A stretch of 64,000 nt of DNA from Uranotaenia lowii. Its lineage: Eukaryota > Arthropoda > Insecta > Diptera > Culicidae. The stretch's first letter is position 1, and each line of letters opens with the position of its first letter. Under the pieces are notes generated by a model. That model was not told where the DNA came from. It made no database searches and saw nothing but the letters and a program-made list of their open reading frames with translations. Location of the stretch: the NCBI RefSeq assembly GCF_029784155.1, contig NC_073692.1, positions 371,299,160 to 371,363,159 on the forward strand. Direction: 5' to 3'. The position numbers and the translations under genes were made by a program. Below, in pieces: positions 1-11,039 of the stretch.

Positions 1-2024
1 GGGGAGAACGATTGGTACCTGGATTCGGGAGCCACACGCCATATGACGAAAAATCAAGCGTTGCTGAAGGATGTTCGGTCGTCTAGTGGTGTGGTGGTTG
101 CGGCCAATAAGGAGACAATCCACATCAAAGGTTGTGGATCGAGCACCTTGTATCCGGTTTGCCAAAAGAATTCACAAGGCATCGTGGTGAACAACGTGCA
201 GCTGATTCCAGATCTTTCCACCAATCTGCTGTCGGTGGTTCAAATCGTCAAGAAAGGCTACAAGGTTGAGTTCGATAACTGTGGTTGCAAGATTTTTAAC
301 CCGGATGGGAAGCTGATAGCTACTGGTGTCATCGAGAATGATCTCTTCAAGCTGGATCAAACCAAACTGTCCGGAAAAGCAATGCTGTGTTCTCCTAGCG
401 CTTCGTTGGAGGTTTGGCACAAACGAATGGGTCACCTGGGTTTCGGTAACATCAAGAAGCTGACCAGCATAGTAACAGGTGTCGAAATCAACAGCAACGA
501 GCATCGTGATTGTTCCATTTGTCCGATGGGCAAACAGACTCGTTTACCGTTCGGGAAGTCTGGATCAAGAGCTCGAGTACTATTGGAGGTTATTCATTCC
601 GATATAGCCGGTCCAATGGAGGAGTCATCGCTGGGAGGCAACCGCTATTACATTTCGTTCATTGACGACAAATCACGGCGAATGTGTGTGTACTTCCTGA
701 AGACGAAATCTCAAGATGAAGTCCTTAGCTGTTTCAAGCAGTATCAAGCGTGTGCCGAGCGTCAATGTGGCACGAAAATCAAAATCCTGCGAACAGATAA
801 TGGTAAGGAATTCGTTAATAATGACTTACAAAGTTATCTTCAGGCTACGGGCATCAAGCATCAAACTACCGTCCCGTACACACCGGAACAAAACGGGCTG
901 GCGGAGCGCGCCAACCGAACGATAGTCGAGCGAGCCCGGTGTATGATTTTTGAAGCGAAATTACCGAAATCGTTCTGGGCTGAGGCTGTTGCTGCTGCGG
1001 TTTATCTGGTGAACAGATCCCCCACTAGTGGCCATGCGATGACACCCGAGGAAGCGTGGAGTGGTAAAAAACCAGACCTCTCTCATGTGCGCGTGTTTGG
1101 AACGAAGGCAATGGTGCAAGTACCCAAACCTAAGCGACGGAAGTGGGACCCGAAAGCTCGGGAATGCGTGCTGACTGGTTTCGAAGAGGATACGAAAGGT
1201 TATCGGCTGTATGATTCGGTCTCGAAATGTTTCCAGATCAGCCGAGACGTGAGTTTCATTGACGAGTGTTCTGGCGAGTGTCCTTTGTCATCGAAACGTA
1301 AAGCCATCGTTGTACCATTGGACGAATCGTTCGGTGGTCTCAGTGAGGAAACGACTGTACCCTTAGGAATCAACGCTGCAAGCGATGCTGAGGTTGATGG
1401 CGAAAATTCTGATGACGATCAGGATACATCAACAGAAATTTTTGAAGATTGCGATAATGTTGAACCAATTCCTTCTACCAGTGCCGATGTGACCGTGCTC
1501 CCTCCGCAACAATTCTCAAATCCACCTCGGTCACAGGTGTTGAGGCGCAGCGGTCGGGAGCACAGACTGCCAGGCAAGTACATTGATTATTCTGTCAAAT
1601 GTAAGGGTTTACCCGTTTCAAAACTTACACAGGCATATTCCGACGTACCGAGCGAGACGAAGGCATCCGATGACGATGGGGAAGCAGTGGAACCGAGGAA
1701 TTATTCCGAAGCGATGGCATCACCACATGCAAGTTTCTGGAAGCAGGCCATGGCAGATGAACTGAAGGCGATCCATTCCAACGGCACCTGGACACTGGTT
1801 GACCTCCCGCCTGGACGCAAACCGATCGGATGCAAGTGGGTGTTCAAAGTTAAGCGAGGACCCACTGGTGAAGTGCTGCGGTACAAAGCACGCCTGGTCG
1901 CCCAAGGGTTTAGTCAGCAGTATGGAACTGACTACGACGAAGTGTTTGCTCCGGTCGTTCAGCAAACCACATTCCGAACATTGATGGCAGTTGCAGCGAA
2001 GAAAGGCATGGCTGTGAAGCATTA

Positions 2025-3898
2025 CCCAGACAACCAGAAGTCGTATTTTCTTTTACAGATTACATCGTATAGAATGTTATTTATACTCATTTTCGTATAT
2101 CTGCACCTACAATGTGCGGTTCATGCATATTCTTTATCGTTTTTAAAAGCATTGCATGATTTTATTACGACAAGAAGAGAGACTCGTATTTATGTACATA
2201 TCAACTCGACCTTTGTGTACGACAATTCGCAAAAAATCCGTGAAACGACCGATATACGGTGATCAGCCGTGACTGAGAGATTTTGTCGTACTTACTTACT
2301 TAATGATCCCGCGCCGATCCTCCGGTGCATAGGGCCGTGGTAAAAGACCTCCACTGTTTACGATCCGGAGCCAGCGTCTTCACCTGGTCCCAGTCAAGAT
2401 TCTCGTCGACAGTTCGGATTTCAGCGGCTAGGCTTCGCCGCCACGAATTTCTGGGTCTGCCTCTTCTTCGATGACCTTCTGGATTCCAATCTAGCGCCTC
2501 TCTGCAAATCTCGTTTTCATCTCTTCGCAGCGTGTGCCCAATCCATCTCCACTTACGTTCCCGAATCTCGATTTCTAGCGCCTTTTGATGACACCGGCGA
2601 TGTAGTTCCTCATTCGAGATCCAGTTGCCAGGCCACCAAGCGCGGATGATATTCCGCAGGCAGCGATTTACAAATACTTGCAGTTTTCGCGTCGTTACCG
2701 CATATGTGCACCAAGTTTCGCAACCGTACAGCAATACGGATTTGACGTTTGAGTTGAAGATTCGGATTTTTGTTCGTAGAGAGATCTGGCGTGACCGCCA
2801 GATGTTTCGGAGACTCGCAAACGCAAATCGGGCCTTTCTGATCCGTGTTTCGATGTCTTTTCTGGTACCACCATCAGGCGTAATCTGGCTACCAAGATAC
2901 TGGAAGCACTCCACTTTCTCAACTTGTTGCCCAGCTACCATGAAACTGGAGGGAGATTTTGTCGTGCTATGCATAAAATAATTCGAAATAAAAAACGTAT
3001 ATAACTGCATTGATTCGTAATAATGTGCATTCAATCGTAAACCTTTGCAAATTAATTCGCATGTCTGATTTTCGTAAAACGTATTTGCTGGCAATCGTAA
3101 AAGAATACAAAAAAGTTCAATAAAATCGTTTATGATAATGGGACATCGATGATTGGAATCGAATTAAAGGTGGCTTCAAAATGTTGGTCTATTTTTAGAT
3201 CATCGATCACGTGTTCTACGATTTAAAAGATTTAAGTTATAGAAATATACGATTTGCTTTTGGTTTAATGTCTTTGAAGCAAATCCCTTTGAATTTATAT
3301 ATCCCAGATAGCTTCGAGGAACCATCATGAGCTGCAGATCGTATGGTCAGGGGATCAAGTCCAGGTACTAACAATAAAATCAGCAATCTGGCAAAGAATA
3401 AACTTCTACGATATAAACTTGAATTTGACAGCAAAAAATGCATTTCTTTGAAATAATCTCATTTTTATTATTTTTATGGATGAATAAACTGATTGGTTTA
3501 AAGTATAAAAAAAAATAATAATCTTATTTTTATTCAACTGACGGAAAATGAGAGCCCATCACTCAAGTCGCAAAAGACGACCAAATAAGTCGTCAAACTT
3601 TCCATATTGTTACGAAAAATGTCGTATATTACAACATCAATCATCTATATGATAATGTAAATTGTCATAGTATATTCCGAAAAGAATCAGGGTAGTCGTA
3701 AATGATGCGCATGACAAGTCGTGCAAATCGTAATTTAATACAATCCAAATCAAGAATATGTTTGCTAATGTACCTATATGGCCTCCAAAATGATACGTAT
3801 ATACTGGTTTTGCTACATTATATACGATATGTTTACAGGTATATTTGCATGTATATTTGCGTTGCAAATTCGAAATACCCACCAAATGGTTGTCTGGG
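2025..3898. mobile_element. TA-flanked miniature DNA transposon (family X, copy 1) inserted in copia-I reverse transcriptase
   Basis: The termini are inverted repeats, CCCAGACAACCA at the left and TGGTTGTCTGGG at the right, flanked by duplicated TA (2023-2024 and 3899-3900). Removing the insert plus one TA rejoins the copia reading frame exactly, which proves the boundaries. The body is about 1.2 kb after subtracting the LINE at 2290-2952. It has no transposase and is unusually rich in the pentamer TCGTA and its complement. A tRNA-like box B (GGGGATCAAGTCC) lies near 3350. A TA target suggests mobilisation by a Tc1/mariner-type transposase, but that is inference. Confidence 0.85.
2290..2952 (-). 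mobile_element. 5'-truncated LINE (non-LTR retrotransposon) 3' end
   Basis: The minus strand encodes the C-terminal part of an endonuclease/reverse-transcriptase protein. It includes FQYLGSQITPDGG, RKWRWIGHTLRR, GRPRNSWRRS and the terminal block ending APDRKQWRSFTTALC, as in RTE/BovB-type and related LINEs. The 3' end carries a short AAGT tandem repeat tail. A 13 bp target-site duplication GAGATTTTGTCGT lies at 2277-2289 and 2953-2965, so the fragment inserted into the family X element by target-primed reverse transcription with 5' truncation. A longer copy is at 46132-47274. The clade is not certain. Confidence 0.88.
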
Positions 3899-5107
3899 TA
3901 TGATGTCAAGACCGCATTTCTCAATGGTGATCTTGAGGAGGAGATTTTCATGCGTCAGCCAAGCGGGTTTGTTCGGAGTGGCAGTGAAGGCAAAGTTTGC
4001 AAGCTGAAGCGAAGCTTGTATGGTCTGAAGCAAGCAGCCAGATCCTGGAACCAGAAGCTTCATGACGAGTTGTTGGGCAACGGCTATCACCGGTGTAAGG
4101 CAGACATATGTCTTTATCGGAAACATGAAAATGGTCATTGGTGCTACGTTTTAGTCTACGTCGATGATCTGGTGATCGCCTGCGAGGATCCTTCGATGAT
4201 CGAGAGGTTGGTTCTTGGACTGCGGAAGGTGTTCGAGATTAGAGACTTGGGTGACATCCGATTCTTTCTTGGCTTGGAGATCGAACGAAACTCGGATGAT
4301 GATTGTTTCTTGAGTCAACGCAAGTATATCCAGGAAGTTGTGAAATCAAGTGGATTATCCGACGCCAAAGTTTCTAAGATTCCCTTGGATCCTGGGTACA
4401 TTAAGTTGGAAACTCGTAGTAAGCTTTTGGAAGACAACTCCGACTACCAAAAGCTGATTGGAAAGCTGCTGTACATCGCAATAAACACCCGTCCCGATAT
4501 TTCGACTGCTGTGTCCATTTTGAGTCGAAAAACGAGTTGCTGTACACAGGAAGACTGGACTGAGATGAAGCGTGTGGTACGATATCTGAAGGGAACCGAA
4601 AAATATCGTTTGAGATTGAGCAAGCAGGGTGAATCTGGCATCGTCGGATACTCGGACGCTGATTGGGCGGAGAACAGAGAGGACCGTAAATCCAACACCG
4701 GATTTGTATTCAAGGTGAATGGAGGTACCGTGAGCTGGGCATGCCGCAAACAGTCGTGTGTGAGCCTGTCGACTGCCGAAGCTGAATTTGTTGCGTTATC
4801 TGAGGCGGTTCAAGAGGCACTTTGGCTCAAACTGTTGCTGCAGGAACTCAACGACGAACCCGAGAATTTGGTTATCCTGGAAGACAACCAAAGTTGTCTG
4901 AAAATGTTGGCAACGGAGAAGCTGAGTCGGAGAATGAAACATATCGCAGCAAGGTTTCATTTCACGAAGGATTTGATGGAGAAGAAGAGCGTGAGCTGCG
5001 TTTACTGTCCGTCTGAGGAAATGGTTGCAGACTTATTAACGAAGCCGCTTCCGAGGATCCGGATGGAGAAGTTAGCGTTAATGATCGGTCTTACCGTTTA
5101 GGAGGAG

Positions 5108-5235
5108 TGTTGAGAAAAACTGTAATCCGATCACAGTAGTCGTAGGAATACTTTTAAGAAACTTCTAGACTAGTTGAAATATATTTAGTGTTACTTTGGA
5201 GTTCAATCTGAACAGACGTCTTTCATTACGCCACT
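5108..5235 (+). repeat. 3' LTR of copia-I (right end approximate)
   Basis: The sequence after the polypurine tract starts TGTTGAG, the same first bases as the LTR of the second copia element (58401 reading leftwards). The right end cannot be fixed because the 5' LTR is outside the window; 5235 is an estimate. Confidence 0.55.
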
Positions 5236-6282
5236 AACTCACAAGAAATTCCTTCAGAGAAAATTACAAAGAAAAAATTCCTACATTAATTGCCACATAG
5301 TTCATGATTTCTTTTGGTTCGAAACGTTTTTATAGTTAAGTGAAATAAATGACTTACGTTTAGCTTCCTTCTGCCTAACCTGTGCTCGCAACTTTGGTAG
5401 CACGTGTTTCGTATGCTTTCGTGCAGCACGTGAGCTGGGAAGATTAGTTTAGGTTAGGTTACAATTTATCTATGCTACTGTATAAATTTACCTGATTGGT
5501 AGTACATATAATAATTATGGTTTAACGAATGTTTCTTCCAGTCACAACTGCTTGTAGCTACTATCTTACTAAATTGGGAAAAATTTGTATTTACTAGCAA
5601 TATTCGTTTAAACGATTCACAATTTTACCTCGGCACACAATTCACTAGCACACTTGCTCTGCTTCTGGTTTCCGTTTCTAAAGACCTGCGGTTACTTTGA
5701 TCACATTTCGTGATTCAAGTCCTGATTGACGGCAAGTGGCAAGGTGGCTATTAGTGAAAAATGCTTCACTCCGGACGGTTGTGACAGATACATACTTTTC
5801 GGGTACACTCTTACTATTATTCAGGATACTATAGTCACGATCCCGACTGTCTTTTGGATGACATTCGCATCACTACACTAGATATTAGGTTTATGTAATT
5901 TTTCAATTTACCAAAACATTTCCTACGATTGTTTTCACCTTCGAGTTTATTATCACTTGAATTTGATTTCGATGACACCTTTTCACTTAACCTTAAACAA
6001 AAAACATTTTTTTTCACGGAGCGATTATATGTGTCGTCCTTTAAAGTTAATGCCTACTCGAACTTATCCCAAAACCAAAAATTTTAAAATAAAACTTTAA
6101 AAAAGATTTAGACCGAAAAAATTTAAACATTTTACAATTATGAAAATCGTAAGTAACAAAACATACAAAGGTGCTTAATATAACTAAAACATGACCAAAT
6201 GATATGGATTGTGTGAGTTCATAGTGAGAAAGGTTTAAAAACTCATCCAATTTTGACACGGATTGATCTTAGTAACCCAGTA
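5236..6282. other. Intergenic, no gene recognised
   Basis: AT-rich sequence. Short minus-strand frames at 5835-6017 and 6047-6259 are lysine- and asparagine-rich and show no recognisable domain. Nothing repetitive was matched elsewhere in the window. Confidence 0.5.
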
Positions 6283-6708
6283 CAAGGTTGCCGAAAAAAA
6301 AAATCTGACTTTCTGTGATTTTACCAAAAAATTCTGTGACGGTTTTCTGTGAGGGTTTTTAGATTAATTTCATTCAATAGAGACGAACCAGCCAAAGGCT
6401 GAAAGTCTCTCTAATAAAGACAAAAAAAATTTCATTCAAAAGTCAGATCAAACTGTGTCTTTTTTACATTTTATTTAAGAAAAACTTATTGACATTACCA
6501 ATTTTGTTATATTTTTTTAAATTTAAAGTTAACAATCCAAAATCAATATTGACAAAAAAATTAATTTTGGAAAAACCACAAAATTAAAAAAATCCGTAAA
6601 ATTTGTGAATATTACTAAAATTCTGTGCTCTGTGACACAGATTCTGTGATGAAAATTTGCTCAAAATTCTATGAATTTACAGATTTTCCTGTGATTTCGG
6701 CAACCTTG
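6283..6708. mobile_element. hAT-like miniature element (CAAGGTTGCCG termini)
   Basis: Terminal inverted repeats CAAGGTTGCCGAAA and TTTCGGCAACCTTG bound 426 bp with no coding capacity. The flanks are ACCCAGTA (6275-6282) and ACCCAGTG (6709-6716), an 8 bp target duplication with one later change, as expected of hAT elements. The interior is dominated by repeated TTCTGTGA motifs in both arms. A 50 bp retrosequence sits inside at 6378-6427. Confidence 0.8.
6378..6427 (+). mobile_element. Very short 5'-truncated retrosequence (LINE/SINE tail)
   Basis: A 50 bp segment from TAGAGACGAACCAGCC to AATAAAGACAAAAAAAA ends in an A-rich tail and is flanked by a 12 bp direct repeat AATTTCATTCAA (6366-6377 and 6428-6439). 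This is the hallmark of target-primed insertion of a heavily truncated retroelement. Confidence 0.75.
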
Positions 6709-6994
6709 ACCCAGTGTTCTGGCTTGTTGTCAAAATCTAAAACTGAGTTTCAGAGAGTGCAAAACACCACAAATTATTTTTTTTATACTTGAGGAGACTG
6801 CACTGAAAATTTAACGGGAATTTGAAATCATCAAGTTTTAAAATTCGTTTATAACTGCAAAGATTATTGAACAACCTTATAACTACTTCGGTTCTTTTTC
6901 AAGTTCCTAATGTTAGTAAAAACCCCAATCAGAGTCTACTGGAAGAGTGCGTTAATCAAATTAGCTGTGCGTTTGTTCAACCATATGAGTATAG

Positions 6995-7000
6995 TTTATT
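6995..7000 (-). promoter_or_regulatory. Polyadenylation signal of the QRICH2-like gene
   Basis: AATAAA on the minus strand (TTTATT on plus), about 130 bases downstream of the stop codon at 7128-7130. Confidence 0.55.
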
Positions 7001-7127
7001 CAAAAATAAGAAGGATTAAAGGATACAAAATAACTGATTTTGTGCCACTGGTCATTCCGTCCGGCCAAGAGTTCCAAATTTGAGTGTGGTAAATAACTGT
7101 TGAAGGAAGGAAACGAATTCATCCGGA

Positions 7128-9083
7128 TCACAAATGAATTTTATAGGCAGGTTCGTCCGGTTTCACGATGTTGAGACCCAAATCCAACGATCGTCGCTTT
7201 ATTTGATTGACCAGATCCCGCGCTTCACACAGCCGTTGTGCGTTGGTTTTTCGCGAGCGGTGCTGCTGCTGCTGCTGATGCGGGGATATTCCACAGTAGC
7301 GTGTTTTTCGCGCCTCCAACACCCCTTCGATATCGTACGGGTAGAACGTCTTGGGCCGGATGGCTTGATCAGCCTTGGGAATAACGTCCTCCAGGGCTTG
7401 CATTGTGGCCTCGTGGTCGCAGGAAATGCAGTTCAGTTTCGCCGTCATTTTAAGTTTGGTACCGGCAGCTTCGATGGTTTCGTGAATTTTGAAAAGTTTA
7501 CTCAGCCGAAGTTGTAACATTGCCAGTTTCTTGGATATTCTACTTTCGAGCGAAGATAGTTCCTTTTTGTTGACCTTGAAGCCAAGTTGATCAACGAATT
7601 CTTGCAGCCGATTCATGGCTTCCTCGTTGTATTGCTTCATTTTGACACCCCCGTCATCGATCGCGTGTTGAAGTGCTAGCACGACGGCTTCAAACTGCTC
7701 TACCGGGACACGGGTCTTGAACAGGGCAAAATCAACCCGATCTTCTATTTCGGTCTCAAGTTTTATAACTCTGGTCACTAAATCCTCTTTCAAATACTCC
7801 ACATCGGCCCTAATGAGGTCAAGTTCGGCATTGAAAGTGGTTCGGACCTCTTCTATTACGCCACCGATTTCCTCTTTGAGATTGTTGATGTGTTCCCATA
7901 GATTGTTACCGTCCGTTTTAAGCTCTGCTATGGAGCCCGCCAGTTGGTGGTTTGTGGCGAATAGATCTTTCTGCTGTTTTTCTACCAATGCTAAACGTTC
8001 TTCCTTTTCCTGGAACATTTCATCAATTTCTTTTTGGACAAATCTCAAATTAATGATAGCACTGGCTGCCTTTTGGTGGAACGTGCTTCGGTCCGATTCG
8101 TGGCACGAAACGCTCGATGCGCTGACAGTCAAATTAGTTTCCGATCCATCAAGCGGAAGTATGTTGATCAAACTGTTCAGTAGATCTCTTATATCCTGAA
8201 GTTCCTTCTCCATGTGTTGATTGCTTTCCGATACCGTACTCAGAGCTCTGATCGCTTGAACCGTTGATCGACGGGCGGGATCTGTGACCTGGGCAATCGA
8301 AGGAATACCTCTCTTGTAGAAATCCATCGGAAGATCCCCGATCGTCAACCTTCGAGGGGCTCGTTCCGGATTGGACGATCTTCTGGAAATAAACCCGGGA
8401 AACTGATCCACCAGCAGCTGATTGATGTTATCTATTTGATTCTTCATGACTGCAATGTCTCCGCCATCCAGATATGGAAGAACTAGCTTCTCCAATCTTG
8501 CAAATTCAACCAATATTTCGTTGGACAAAGTGCCTAACTTTCCCAAGTGTATTTCGATACAGTCTATCCTATCCGCCAAATTCAGGAAATCCACCGGCCT
8601 TTCAAGGTCCAACGAATCCCGGCTCTTTTTGAAAACCTCCAGCTCTTCCTGGCTGGGCAATATCGAAACCACCTGTTGTAGCGATTCCACCTTTGAAGTC
8701 AGCTCCTGAACGTCTTCCATGCTCGGCCTCTCCGAAACGACCGAAGAACCACTGGACGAGCGATCCCAGTTCCGAAAATGACAAACTTTCAACAGCTCTC
8801 GACCACCATCCGCCGACGATGGTTTAATTTCGACTCCGATGCTTGGATCGGCACCCTGAACGGCTTCCAGCAGCGGCTCCAAGCTTTCCTCGTGTTCCGG
8901 TAGCAGTTCGACTCGAGCATTCTGACAGTTCAACTTCCGGGCCAGGATGTGCAGCACAGTGTGGAGGGCGGTGAAATCGACATTACCGACTTCCGGCGTT
9001 CCTATGGCCAGATCGATCAGTTTCGCCAGCGACAGGTCGTACGTCATGATTTCGAGCTTCGCGGGAAAGATGCTGATTAACAT
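7128..9083 (-). CDS. QRICH2/DUF4795-type coiled-coil protein, 651 aa, probable sperm flagellum component
   Basis: A single open frame of 651 codons. The N-terminus has the signature LSLAKLIDLAIGTPEVG followed by FTALHTVLHILARKL (about residues 17-51), typical of the family. The middle is a long coiled coil rich in Glu, Leu and Lys (about 115-560). The C-terminus has NCISCDHEAT (about 555-564), the conserved Cys pair of the DUF4795 domain, then a short Gln run and a basic tail. From family knowledge, QRICH2 proteins are needed for sperm flagellum assembly in mammals; a similar role here is inference. Met13 (9047) is an alternative start directly before the conserved block. No intron is seen, although most mosquito genes of this size have some, so a retrogene origin is possible. 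An AATAAA signal lies downstream. Confidence 0.85.
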   Translation of the reverse strand: MLISIFPAKLEIMTYDLSLAKLIDLAIGTPEVGNVDFTALHTVLHILARKLNCQNARVELLPEHEESLEPLLEAVQGADPSIGVEIKPSSADGGRELLKVCHFRNWDRSSSGSSVVSERPSMEDVQELTSKVESLQQVVSILPSQEELEVFKKSRDSLDLERPVDFLNLADRIDCIEIHLGKLGTLSNEILVEFARLEKLVLPYLDGGDIAVMKNQIDNINQLLVDQFPGFISRRSSNPERAPRRLTIGDLPMDFYKRGIPSIAQVTDPARRSTVQAIRALSTVSESNQHMEKELQDIRDLLNSLINILPLDGSETNLTVSASSVSCHESDRSTFHQKAASAIINLRFVQKEIDEMFQEKEERLALVEKQQKDLFATNHQLAGSIAELKTDGNNLWEHINNLKEEIGGVIEEVRTTFNAELDLIRADVEYLKEDLVTRVIKLETEIEDRVDFALFKTRVPVEQFEAVVLALQHAIDDGGVKMKQYNEEAMNRLQEFVDQLGFKVNKKELSSLESRISKKLAMLQLRLSKLFKIHETIEAAGTKLKMTAKLNCISCDHEATMQALEDVIPKADQAIRPKTFYPYDIEGVLEARKTRYCGISPHQQQQQHRSRKTNAQRLCEARDLVNQIKRRSLDLGLNIVKPDEPAYKIHL

Positions 9084-9540
9084 TCACGGTGAACTTTGAT
9101 TGTGAATCATAACAAAGCCACATGTTGCTGCTCGAAATGAACGACCATTTTCCTGAACTACAGAACATAGATTTTAATATCAATACCCAGTAGAGTCAGG
9201 TTTCAGGAATTGAAATTTGGAATAAGAATTATAACAGATTGTCGAAAGCGACCGAATATTTTTCCTTCGTTTTCAGCACGCTGATAGTCTCACTTACCGA
9301 ACCTCACTTTGTAAAATTCTTCCACGTTTAACGCCTTTTAACCACTGACCACATTTTAACGACGGCTTTTGTCAATAGAAGAGTTGACCAATTTGCTTAT
9401 ATTCAATATCAAATACTGTAAGGATGCCTATAATGTTTATTCTCTTAGAGCAAGTTTACTCGTGTTGGGAAAAACTGGTAGAAATTTTGACACCTTTAGC
9501 ACAAAACTCTACCATGCAAAAACATTTTCAAGATCTGTGG
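9084..9540. other. Upstream region of the QRICH2-like gene
   Basis: No convincing promoter motif was found. The block at about 9446-9540, containing GAGCAAGTTTACTCGTGTTG, is a diverged copy of sequence also present at 19590-19710 and 61220-61290 (repeat family D). Confidence 0.45.
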
Positions 9541-9544
9541 TTTT

Positions 9545-10594
9545 CCAAGGAATATTTAACACGTTCGTCGCCACGCTCATTTTGGTAGTTTTACTAGCCG
9601 AGCCCAAAAACATGTTCAGAGAGAGAAAGCAAAGAGGGAGAACTCCCATATTTATATAGCTGAGCGTTTAACTCAAGTAAGAAAGCGTCACACGCTTTTT
9701 GATGTGACGGGCCCCCCCAGGAAATACACCTGTCTGCCGTATATGGGTGCCGTGGCGATGAACGTGTTAAATAAGGTAGTGTCGAGAGCCATATTGGATT
9801 TTTTTTTGTGACGTCACAAAAACGAATGTATCGAAAATGTATAGCCGAATGGCAGAAATTTCAAAGAAAAACATATTTTAGAACGAAAATGAATTCCAAT
9901 TACATTTTGATTGTGTTGTAAGACCTCTATTTCACTATGTTATGAAATTTTCTGGTTCTTTGAAGATTGCATTATGTTTTTTTTCTCATTTTAATATTGA
10001 ACGCAATGTCATCTTGAAGCTAAAACGTTCAAAAACGAAGATAAAATCTACTTTAAAGAGGTGTAGCTAGTAGTTGTTGAGTGTTCAACTGATTGTCATG
10101 ATTTTTATCCAATCGGTTTACCATATTCAATTCTTATGTAGAATAATTACCATCAATTGATTATTGTTAACTCGATTTACTAAAATGCGAATAAATAATT
10201 GTGGTTTTATATAAAAGTTTGTTTTTTGATAACTTTTTTGTAATAAGGATCTTAAACTGCACTGACTTGATCATTTTCATGGAAGACTTTGAACTAATTT
10301 TCAAGTTTTGCCAATTTGAGTAAGGAAAATCCATTTTTTTCGAACTTCGATGGTCTATTTCATACAAAAATTACTCGAAAATCCATCTTTTTTCGTACCA
10401 ATCTTGAAAAGCAAGAATCCTTCTAGAATAACAGGTATTAAAAGTGGAACATTTCCAGCAAATTCTTCAAATTATCAACGAAAAAGGCAAATTTCCTAGT
10501 AAATTAACAGATTTTTCGTATTTGTGACGTCGCAGTGTGTACTAATACTAAAGCAGGGCTGCCTCGACACTACCTTCTTTAAATATTCCTTGGT
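9545..10594. mobile_element. Two nested miniature elements (outer AAGGAATATTTAACACG family, inner 9774-10578)
   Basis: The outer element has ends CCAAGGAATATTTAACACG (about 9545) and TTTAAATATTCCTTGG (to 10594), with GTTCGTCGCCACG also inverted near 9756. Its right arm is broken by an inner element with termini AGGTAGTGTCGAG and CTCGACACTACCT. Each end of the inner element also carries a TGACGTC motif. The flanks TTAAATA (9767-9773) and TTAAATA (10579-10585) look like its target duplication. No transposase is encoded. Boundaries are good to a few bases. Confidence 0.65.
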
Positions 10595-11039
10595 GGCCTT
10601 CATGTTTTTTACAACACGTGGTCTATTTTCGCATGCTGTGATGCAAAAACAGCTCGATTTCTACACGCTCGTATTTATTTAACCAATTTTGGTTCAAAAG
10701 TAACTATTTTCGACCTTTTTCCGCGTTATGTCTTTCTATGACTTCTCCGCTAGAACCCATAAAATGACTTTTCGGGGAGAAGTTGAAATATGGTTATTTT
10801 TTAACCGTATTGAATATGGCGAGGAAGTTAGAAAATGGTTATTTTTTTTAATTGATGATTGATGAAAATTTGAGCTGTGATAATCAGAAAAATCTTTTGA
10901 TTTTGAAATGTTTTATTAATTGTCAAAATTATGTTCATCACTGTATTTTTACATTTCAATGATTTCCGTGAAATTAACGCGAACGCGTCGACATCGAGGC
11001 AATCTTCCAAATCAGACGTGGCAATTCGTTTCAACCATT
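10595..11039. other. AT-rich intergenic DNA with dispersed repeat motifs
   Basis: The block ACACGCTCGTATTTATTTAA near 10655 recurs inverted at about 19520-19545. The motif ATGGTTATTTTTTAACCG recurs near 35025. These look like remnants of one old repeat family. No gene is seen. Confidence 0.4.

Larger units (their letters stand above)
1..5235 (+). mobile_element. Ty1/copia LTR retrotransposon (copia-I), 5' part outside window, split by a nested element
   Basis: The pol frame is open from base 1: protease motif DSGA (codons 8-11), an integrase HHCC zinc finger (about 410-540), integrase core with catalytic Asp in HSDIAG, Asp in RTDNGKEF and Glu in the PEQNGLAERAN block, then the start of the copia reverse transcriptase, which stops at 2024. 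The frame resumes at 3901 with TAFLNGDLEEE, the RT active site YVDDLVIA, RNase H motif SDADWAE, and a stop at 5099-5101. Gag and the 5' LTR lie before the window. No stop codon or frameshift is seen in either half. The break is caused only by the TA-flanked insertion at 2025-3898, so the element was probably coding-competent when hit. A purine-rich tract (5101-5107) precedes the 3' LTR. Confidence 0.93.

Noticed and set aside
7134..8709. Plus-strand frames opposite the QRICH2-like gene
   Set aside because: Antisense shadows of a long coiled-coil frame; no domain of their own.
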